From Saprospiraceae bacterium (GTDB taxonomy: Bacteria > Bacteroidota > Bacteroidia > Chitinophagales > Saprospiraceae), in contig JADJVN010000046.1 of assembly GCA_016710585.1 (NCBI GenBank), positions 124,001-188,000 of the forward strand: a stretch of 64,000 bases of DNA, written 5' to 3'. Shown piece by piece: positions 42,701-49,412 of this stretch. Every line of letters starts with the position of its first letter. Position 1 is the first letter of the stretch. Both the position numbers and the translations under genes were made by a program. A model generated the notes under the pieces. The model was not told the origin of the DNA and did not search any database. It saw only the letters and a program-made list of their open reading frames with translations.

Positions 42701-44490
42701 ATGGAAAAGGAGTACATTCAGGATATGACTTCAGAGTAGGATCATTAACGAAGAAAGAATTTGCAGCAGGAGATACAGCATTGGTAAATCACAATCCATA
42801 TGCAGATGACAATAAGAATCCATTCGATGCAAGTGGAACCTACCCAGTGGGAGTACACAAGATCAAATGGTTCGTAGAAGACGGCTGTGGTAACATAGCA
42901 GTATGCGAGACATTGTTTGAAGTAAAAGATTGCAAGAAGCCAACACCATATTGCTTGACTGGAGTAATCACAGTACCAATGCCATCATCAGGCTGCGTTG
43001 AGGTATGGGCAACAGATTTGAACTTAGGAAGTTACGATAACTGTACACCAAAGAATAGATTGAAATTCTATTTTGATGGCGACACATCATTGAGAAGCAG
43101 AACATTCTGCTGTGATGATTTTGTAGCTGCAGGAGCAGGAGACGAGTTGAACGTAGAAGTTGAAATGTGGGTAGAAGATGAGGAAGGAAATACAGATTTC
43201 TGTAAGACAACAATCATCATCCAAGACGTTAATGATATTTGTCCTAATACATCAAATTTTGGTAAGATTACTGGCGATATTAAAACATTGAAAGCAGAAT
43301 CTACAAAATTGGTTAACATGCAATTGTTGAAAAATAATATTGTGGTTAAGGAAGCTAAAGCGAGTCCATATTACTTCCTTGATTTGGGCATGTCAACAGA
43401 GTATGTTGTTCAGCCTTCAAGGAATGATAATCATCTTAATGGTGTAACTACTGGAGATATTGTGAAAATTCAAAAGCATATTTTAGGTCAGCAATTAATT
43501 ACTAATCCTTATCTTTTGATAGCTGCGGATGTAAATAATAATGGATCAATTACGGCTGCTGATATTTCAATAATTAGGAAATTAATTCTTGGAATTATTC
43601 CAGAATTTAAATCGGTACCTTCTTGGACTTTTGTTCCTAAAAACTATGTTTTTGTTAATCCTGATGAGCCATGGTTAGCTCCACGTAATGCATCAGTTAT
43701 GCTCAATGAAAAAATTAAAGTCGTTGACTTTGTTTCAATAAAAATGGGTGACATAAACGAAACGGCATCTTCTGGTTTGGGGTCAGTAGTAGAAACTAGG
43801 AATTCTGAAAAACCACTTAACTTTAATGCGAAAGATGTGGAACTTGTTGCAGGTGAAACTTATAGGATTAATTTTAATGCTTCTGATTTTACTGATATTA
43901 TGGGTTATCAATTTACATTAGAATTTGATCAAGAGGCAATATTGTATCAAGGATTTGAAGCTGCTGCACTTGCATTAACAGAAGCTAACTTTGGATTGAA
44001 TAAAGTGGGTGAAGGAATTATTACGACAAGCTGGAATTCCAATTCAGCTATGTCAGTTGAAGCTCATGATAAATTGTTTTATTTGATTTTTAAAGCGAAT
44101 AGAAACACATCATTGTCTAAAGTACTTAAGCTTGGGGATGGTATCACAAGAGCTGAAGCATATCATTCTGATTTAATTCCTTTTGAGGTTAAATTAAATG
44201 TCACAAATGAAAACAATCTAAATGCTGAATTTGCTTTGTACCAAAATGAGCCAAATCCATTTAAGAAAGAGGCCATGATTAGTTTTAATTTGCCAAAAGC
44301 GATGCCGTCAAGCTTGACAATTTATGACCAGAATGGTAAAGTTGTACGAATTTATGAAATTGATGGTGTTAAAGGATTGAACAATATTTTGATAAATAAA
44401 CAGGATTTGAATGGAGCAGGAAATGTGCTTTATTATCAATTGGATGCAATAGAGTTTACTGCCACTAAGCGAATGGTTTTGGTTGATTAG
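33759..44490 (+). CDS. Giant HYR/P-domain/LTD/dockerin/cohesin surface protein with T9SS sorting domain (one frameshift)
   Basis: Removing one A from the run at 36519-36522 joins two frames into a protein of about 3,576 residues; the reading then becomes VKLDNNGSATIYADQ. Order: signal peptide ending MAQ; cysteine-rich beta domains; many HYR-like domains with repeated DNC and cysteine motifs; a lamin-tail-like insert (about 38300-38700: ITEIVQNGIITGVEITNFG); a proprotein-convertase P domain (about 38900-39330, ending GTLNSWSLQILY); and more HYR units. The C-terminal end has a dockerin-like pair (NGVTTGDIVKIQKHILG and NNNGSITAADISIIRKLILG), a cohesin-like domain (about 43810-44210) and a T9SS sorting domain (NEPNPFKKEAMISFNLP to RMVLVD). 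It is probably a huge extracellular adhesin or scaffold. The stretch 41720-43230 has distinct codon use. Confidence 0.87.
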
Positions 44491-44517
44491 TGTCAATAAA
44501 AAAATGATTATTTAAAA

Positions 44518-44590
44518 GGTGTTAAAATTCAGATTTTTCAGTAGAAATTCAGTTGGATATTTCTATTGAAAAATCTGATTTTAAAACACC
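44518..44590. terminator. Long inverted repeat between convergent genes
   Basis: The arm at 44518-44548 (starts GGTGTTAAAATTCAGATTT) pairs with 44559-44590 (ends CTGATTTTAAAACACC) over about 30 bp with one mismatch and small bulges, leaving a ~10-base loop. It sits between the ends of the giant-protein gene and the hydrolase gene, so a bidirectional terminator is the simplest reading. It is unusually long for one. Confidence 0.6.
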
Positions 44591-44629
44591 AAATATTGGC
44601 TGGACTGTTGTTGTTTTTTCAATAATTTT

Positions 44630-45397
44630 TTAATTGTCAAGAAAATTTTCTATTGTAGAAATTACATAACTGTAACCTTGATTTGGATCAGGATTGCTTG
44701 TGATCTCTCCTAAGTATTCACCATGTCCACCTGGGAATATTTCAAGTTTAGTTACAGGTATGAGTTTAGTCATTGCAGTAATATGTTCCATAGTGGCAAC
44801 ATCTTGTTCGGCATTTAGTAATAAGACTGGAGCTTTAATATTCTTTAATTCATCATCGTTAAAATCTTTAAAATTTATCATTCTATTTGCGCATTTCTTA
44901 TACATCGACTGCAATAATAAATTATCCTTTTTGTGCTCGAGAAAAGCATTTTTGTACTGAAGAGGCATTTGATCGAAAGTTCCATTATTCATGAATTCCC
45001 AAAAACCTGAAGGGGCTCCATTCCTTTTTAGTAATACAGAAGCAGCAATAATTTTGTTACAAGAATGCGGGTGTCTTATTGCAATTTGAATTGCTGTACA
45101 TGCTCCATTACTAAACCCTAGAATATCTGCTCTTTGAATTTCCAAATAATTTAATAATCCAATAACATCTTCAGCATCTTGCTCAAATGTAATTTCAGGC
45201 TCTCTGTCTTCAGTTCTTCCATGAGCTTGTAGTTCTAAGCATATTAGTTTTCTTTTTAATGAAAGGTAAGGAATAATCTTGCCAAATGAAGTTTGAATTG
45301 TGGAGCCGCCACCATGAATCAATACAAGAGGCTTCCCAGATCCATATATTTCGTAATACATACTTATCCCATTAATAACTTTATATCCACTTATCAT
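44630..45397 (-). CDS. Alpha/beta hydrolase
   Basis: The 255-residue protein has a classic alpha/beta-hydrolase fold: oxyanion LIHGGGS near the N-terminus, nucleophile elbow GFSNGA, acidic residue in LLLNAEQDVAT and catalytic His in PGGHGEY. The N-terminus (YKVINGISMYYEIYGSGKPLVLIHGGG) is typical of cytoplasmic esterase or lyase-type members with no signal peptide. The substrate cannot be deduced. It is convergent with the giant surface protein and divergent from the glycosyltransferase gene at 45560. Confidence 0.88.
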   Translation of the reverse strand: MISGYKVINGISMYYEIYGSGKPLVLIHGGGSTIQTSFGKIIPYLSLKRKLICLELQAHGRTEDREPEITFEQDAEDVIGLLNYLEIQRADILGFSNGACTAIQIAIRHPHSCNKIIAASVLLKRNGAPSGFWEFMNNGTFDQMPLQYKNAFLEHKKDNLLLQSMYKKCANRMINFKDFNDDELKNIKAPVLLLNAEQDVATMEHITAMTKLIPVTKLEIFPGGHGEYLGEITSNPDPNQGYSYVISTIENFLDN

Positions 45398-45530
45398 TTT
45401 GTTTGTTTTTTTACAAATATACTCTATGCTTAATTTCTTAAATATTTGGAATGTTAAATAATTTAAATTTGTTTAGACTAATTATTAAGTTATTCTAAGT
45501 TTAATCTTTAGTTTTTTGAAAGCTATTCTT

Positions 45531-45538
45531 TACTTTTG
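45531..45538 (+). promoter_or_regulatory. Candidate -7 box (TACTTTTG) for the GT4 gene
   Basis: TACTTTTG fits TAnnTTTG 21 bp before the ATG at 45560. This argues against a start at the TTG at 45536, which would lie inside the promoter. Confidence 0.45.
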
Positions 45539-45559
45539 CCGAACATAGTTTCAGTTGAC

Positions 45560-46703
45560 ATGAAAAAGATAGCCATTATAGGTCCAAATTATCCTTACCG
45601 AGGAGGTAACTCATTGTTTATTGGTCATTTATGCATTGCATTGCAAGAGAAATTTGAACTTTTTATAATAAATTATTCATTACTTTATCCAGAAATATTA
45701 TTTCCTGGAAAAACTCAGTATGACAAAAGTAATGAAGTAATGGATGGAATTCGTCAATTAAAGACTCATAGAATCTTAAATTCTATTAATCCAATCTCAT
45801 GGTACAATACTGCAAAAAAAATTAAAGAGTTTAACCCAGACTTAGTAGTAGTTGATTGGTGGCAACCATTTTTGGTCCCTGTCATTTTGGTGTACTTAGT
45901 TTATTGGGAAGTAATTACAAAGATCGTATTTTGTTTATTACTGAGAATGTTATATCTCATGAATCGCGATTTATAGATAAAATATTGACAAAGATTGGTT
46001 TAGCTAAAGCTTCAAAGTTTTTAGTCCTATCCAATAAAGTTCAAGATGATATTAAATCACTCTTTCCAACTAAATCTATATTTAAATCTGAACTGCCAAT
46101 TTACGATTGCTATGATAACAATAAATCCTTAAATAAATCTGAACTTAGAAGTAAATTTGGTTTCAATAATTCTGATAAAGTTTTATTGTTTTTTGGATAT
46201 ATTCGACATTATAAAGGACTTGATATTCTTATCGAATCCTTGAAGATTTTGAGATCAGAAGACAAATCGTATAAGCTTCTTGTGGCTGGTGAGAGTTATG
46301 AAAATGAAAAGATTTATTTGGATTTAATTTCTGAATACAAATTGGAATCTGCGGTTCATATGGAAAATAAGTTTATTTCTAATGAAGATGTTGGAGCGTA
46401 TTTTTATGCCTCAGATGTTGCAGTGTTGCCATATCGTTCAGCTACTCAAAGTGGTATTTTAAATATGGCTTATGGATTTAATAAGCCAGTAGTTATTACA
46501 AATGTTGGAGGTTTGGCAGAGTTTGTAGTTGAAGATCAAACAGGAGTAATCGTTAATGAGTCAAGTCCAGATTCAATTGCAAATGGAATTAAAAAATTCT
46601 TTCAATTAAATCAAACAATTGATTTTCATAAAATATTGAAATTTATATTTCAGGCAATAGTTTTTCTAAAATTGTAGAAGTATTTGAGGAAATATTGCAT
46701 TGA
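45560..46703 (+). CDS. Family 4 glycosyltransferase (two frameshifts)
   Basis: Two missing bases split the gene. Adding one T at 45869-45873 joins DWWQPF to FGPCHFGVLSL. Adding one A at 46630-46633 changes a nonsense tail into HKNIEIYISGNSFSKIVEVFEEILH, ending at 46703, immediately before the maf stop. The repaired protein has about 381 residues. The start is the ATG at 45560 (MKKIAIIGPNYPYRGG, the GT-B donor-side glycine loop). The C-terminal domain has FFGYIRHYKGLDILIESL, YASDVAVLPYRSATQSGI and NKPVVITNVGGLAEFV, which are characteristic of GT4 nucleotide-sugar binding. It probably adds a sugar to a surface glycan. Both breaks are in homopolymers and are likely sequencing errors. Confidence 0.85.
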
Positions 46704-47279
46704 TTAATTAAATCGTTTGAGTCCTTCATAAACCAAATCCATTGGCAATCCCATTACATTGGAATACGAGCCTTCAATTCTAGAAATTTTGCATAATCCA
46801 ATCCACTCCTGAATTCCATAAGATCCTGCTTTATCATAAGGTTTATATAGATGAATATACTCAGTGATTTCTTCATGAGTAAATTCTCTAAAAAAAACTT
46901 CTGTTTTGGCTGTGAAACAAATTTCTTGCCTTTGGTCGAACATACAAACTCCTGTATACACTGAATGGATTTTGCCAGATAAAAAGCATAAGATTCTATA
47001 TGCATCTTTCTCGTCAATGGGTTTTCCATAAACTTCGTTTCCTAAAGCTACCACAGAATCAGCAGTAATGACTACCTCATCCAAGGATGTGATAAATGAT
47101 TTTGAAGCATTGGCTTTCAGTTTTGCTAAGTACTCAGCTATTTCATAAACAGGTAAATTATCTGGATATATTTCTTCACAATCAGTTTTTTGCACTCTAA
47201 ATTTAATACCTGCTTCTTCTAATAATTGGGCTCTTCTTGGAGATCCTGAGGCAAGTATGATATTTCTTTTGTTTATCAT
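46704..47279 (-). CDS. maf: Maf-family nucleoside triphosphate pyrophosphatase
   Basis: The 191-residue protein starts IILASGSPRRAQLLEEAGI, the Maf signature with the SxSPRR phosphate-binding motif. It continues with ADSVVALGNEVYGKP and LSGKIHSVYTGVC. Maf proteins hydrolyse dTTP/UTP or modified nucleotides to monophosphates and have been linked to septum control. It is the last gene of a minus-strand operon, starting two bases after the ubiA-like stop. Its end abuts the repaired end of the convergent glycosyltransferase. Confidence 0.94.
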   Translation of the reverse strand: MINKRNIILASGSPRRAQLLEEAGIKFRVQKTDCEEIYPDNLPVYEIAEYLAKLKANASKSFITSLDEVVITADSVVALGNEVYGKPIDEKDAYRILCFLSGKIHSVYTGVCMFDQRQEICFTAKTEVFFREFTHEEITEYIHLYKPYDKAGSYGIQEWIGLCKISRIEGSYSNVMGLPMDLVYEGLKRFN

Positions 47280-47281
47280 TA

Positions 47282-48187
47282 TTAAAACAAATTGAATAAA
47301 GTAAATAATAGGCCTACTACCATTAATATTTTTGAATATTGACTTAATTTTCTGAATTCTGATTTTTCTTTTGCAGTAACAGTAAGATAAAATACATATA
47401 AACTTGGCAACAAAATAAAAATAAAAAATCCTAATTGATACAGTCTAAATTTTATGGTAAAAATATAAGCTATTGCAATAATTAAAAATGTAATAAAACT
47501 TGAAATAGCAAAGAGTTTAGTTTTAATTGTACCAAAATAAACAGATGTGGATTTGCAATTTTCTGTTCGATCATCATCCTGGTCTTCTATGTCTTTAATT
47601 ATTTCTCTGTAAAGATTGAGTAGGGTAGTGAAACTAAAGAGTATGATGAAACTTTGAATTATATTAAACCATAAATTTGGATCAATCTCCTTGAGTTCTA
47701 ATAATTCTTCCCAGTAGACATAAGGTATAAGAAGAATGACCATCCCAGTGAAAAGTGATATCATTAAATTCCCTAATAATGGAATACACTTTAGTTTCCA
47801 AGAATATATAAATAACAAAAACGAAGTGATAGGATAAATTATGAAGGACTTGCGGAAACCAGTTTTGTTGGCCAAGAATATTGAAACAATTAGACCTCCT
47901 ATTAGAAGCCATGTGTAAATATGTAAATAATTTTTTTTAGTAAAAAATGAAGAACTTTTTAGCTTTGAATGCTGATCTAATTCAAAGTCAAAATAATTAT
48001 TTATGATATTCCCAGCGGCACAGATTATACAAGTCACTAATGCAAGTAGCGTGAAACTTAAAGTTGAAACTTTTGCATTTGTAGTGTCGATCGAATTATG
48101 TATAAATTTAAAATATAAAAGTATTTGGGTAATGAATAGAATGAGAATATTCTTCCATCGTATTGCTTTGAGCAATTCGATTACCAT
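47282..48187 (-). CDS. UbiA-family prenyltransferase
   Basis: The 301-residue protein is almost entirely hydrophobic with about eight to nine membrane helices. It carries the two aspartate-rich motifs of UbiA enzymes: NNYFDFELDQHSK in the first half and REIIKDIEDQDDDRTENCKS in the second. These bind the prenyl diphosphate through magnesium in the inner membrane. The acceptor could be a quinone or tetraprenyl-glycerol-type compound; in Bacteroidota, UbiA genes next to kdsC and maf are often labelled geranylgeranylglycerol-phosphate transferases, but the sequence does not settle this. Its ATG overlaps the kdsC stop by 7 bp, suggesting coupled translation. Confidence 0.87.
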   Translation of the reverse strand: MVIELLKAIRWKNILILFITQILLYFKFIHNSIDTTNAKVSTLSFTLLALVTCIICAAGNIINNYFDFELDQHSKLKSSSFFTKKNYLHIYTWLLIGGLIVSIFLANKTGFRKSFIIYPITSFLLFIYSWKLKCIPLLGNLMISLFTGMVILLIPYVYWEELLELKEIDPNLWFNIIQSFIILFSFTTLLNLYREIIKDIEDQDDDRTENCKSTSVYFGTIKTKLFAISSFITFLIIAIAYIFTIKFRLYQLGFFIFILLPSLYVFYLTVTAKEKSEFRKLSQYSKILMVVGLLFTLFNLF

Positions 48188-48705
48188 AAATTTTGAGCTT
48201 GTAATATTTTTTCAATAAGTTCTCTAACACAGCCTTTGCCGCCATCAAAATTACTCACCATGTCGCTCACTTCAATAACTTCAGAGACAGCATCATGAGG
48301 AGCAGCTGCTATCCCTATGTGTTTAAGGCATGGAATATCTAAAATATCATCACCCATATAAGCACAATGATCAGCAGAGATATTCCATTTTTCTAGAAGC
48401 TCTTTTAGTTTTGGTAATTTATCTTCGATTCCCAAATGAATTTCTGTGACACCAAGTATTTCGAGTCTCTTTCTAGTTCCAGCAGATCTGCCTCCAGAAA
48501 TAATAGCAATTTGAATTCCAGAAGATATTGCCAATTTGATGGCATAACCATCACGAACATTCATTGTTCTTAAAAATTCTCCTTCTTCTGTAACAAGTAC
48601 AGTATTATCCGTTAGGACACCATCTATGTCCAAGACTATGGCCTTTATTTTATCGAGTTTATTGTAAAAATTCACTTTATAATTATTGATTGTCTCTCCA
48701 TTCAT
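48181..48705 (-). CDS. kdsC: HAD-superfamily KDO-8-phosphate phosphatase (KdsC type)
   Basis: From the ATG at 48705 the protein has 174 residues, the normal KdsC size. It shows the HAD catalytic motif VLDIDGVLTDN with both aspartates, the second motif IAIISGGRSA, and the third motif AYMGDDILDIPCL. It removes phosphate from KDO-8-phosphate for lipopolysaccharide core synthesis. The chosen start overlaps iscX by 23 bp. A GTG at 48675 just after the iscX stop is possible, while longer upstream starts would read deep into iscX. It is part of the fdx-iscX-kdsC-ubiA-maf operon. Confidence 0.9.
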   Translation of the reverse strand: MNGETINNYKVNFYNKLDKIKAIVLDIDGVLTDNTVLVTEEGEFLRTMNVRDGYAIKLAISSGIQIAIISGGRSAGTRKRLEILGVTEIHLGIEDKLPKLKELLEKWNISADHCAYMGDDILDIPCLKHIGIAAAPHDAVSEVIEVSDMVSNFDGGKGCVRELIEKILQAQNLW

Positions 48706-48931
48706 AGACCCATTTGGCTTGAATTTGTTCGAGATGAGCCTCATTGCAATCTTCTCTTCTGCCTTCAAAGTTAGGTATTGAAAGTACCCATTCTATAAGT
48801 TCTGTAAAACGAATTCTGTAGATTTTACTTTCAGTAAACTCATCTCCAAATTTATTATATAAAGCTATGGCAATATCTTCATGATCAGACCAATGAATTG
48901 GCAAATTCTCAATTTCCTTAAAATTATTCAT
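48683..48931 (-). CDS. iscX: IscX-family iron-sulfur assembly protein
   Basis: The 82-residue acidic protein matches IscX along its length: PIHWSDHEDIAIALYNKFGDE near the N-terminus, IRFTELIEWVLSIPNFEG in the centre and HLEQIQAKWVYEWRD at the end. IscX binds IscS and iron and tunes Fe-S cluster assembly. It starts one base after the ferredoxin stop, as in the fdx-iscX pair of proteobacterial isc operons. The other isc genes are absent from this window. The C-terminal end overlaps kdsC. Confidence 0.88.
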   Translation of the reverse strand: MNNFKEIENLPIHWSDHEDIAIALYNKFGDEFTESKIYRIRFTELIEWVLSIPNFEGRREDCNEAHLEQIQAKWVYEWRDNQ

Positions 48932-48932
48932 A

Positions 48933-49274
48933 TTAATGCTCGTGACCTATAATTCGTGATTGATCAGGGATCTCAATTTCAATAGTGGAATCTTCTTTAA
49001 GTATAACACACTGACATGCTAGTCTGGATTCTAATTTGGGATTAATAGCCCTATCAATAAAATCTTCTTCTTTTTCACTTATTTCTTCAATAAATGATTC
49101 ACCTTTAAGTAAATAGATATGGCAAGTAGAACATGCACACACCCCACCACAATTGTGATTCAAATGAATATCTAGTTCCTCCGTCAATTCTAATATTGAC
49201 TTACCTTTAGCATTAATTTCTACCGATTGTAGAGGAATTGACTTGTCTTCAAATTTAAAAGTAACTTTTGACAT
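48933..49274 (-). CDS. fdx: [2Fe-2S] ferredoxin, ISC/adrenodoxin type
   Basis: The 113-residue ferredoxin has the cluster ligands in HNCGGVCACSTC (C-x5-C-x2-C) and a fourth Cys in SRLACQCV. This spacing is typical of ISC Fdx and adrenodoxin, not plant-type photosynthetic ferredoxins. It would donate electrons during Fe-S cluster assembly. The start is MSKVTFKFEDKS at 49274. It is the first gene of the minus-strand operon and divergent from the AAA+ ATPase gene. Confidence 0.93.
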   Translation of the reverse strand: MSKVTFKFEDKSIPLQSVEINAKGKSILELTEELDIHLNHNCGGVCACSTCHIYLLKGESFIEEISEKEEDFIDRAINPKLESRLACQCVILKEDSTIEIEIPDQSRIIGHEH

Positions 49275-49412
49275 AATACTGGTTTGTAAACCTTTTTATG
49301 ATTTATTAGTTCAAAATATTCCATAATTGTCTGCTTTTGGTAAATTTGTCAGTCTTTACCTTACACAATACTGCCTTTTTCAATTTGGGTATTATTTTTG
49401 ATAAATATTATT

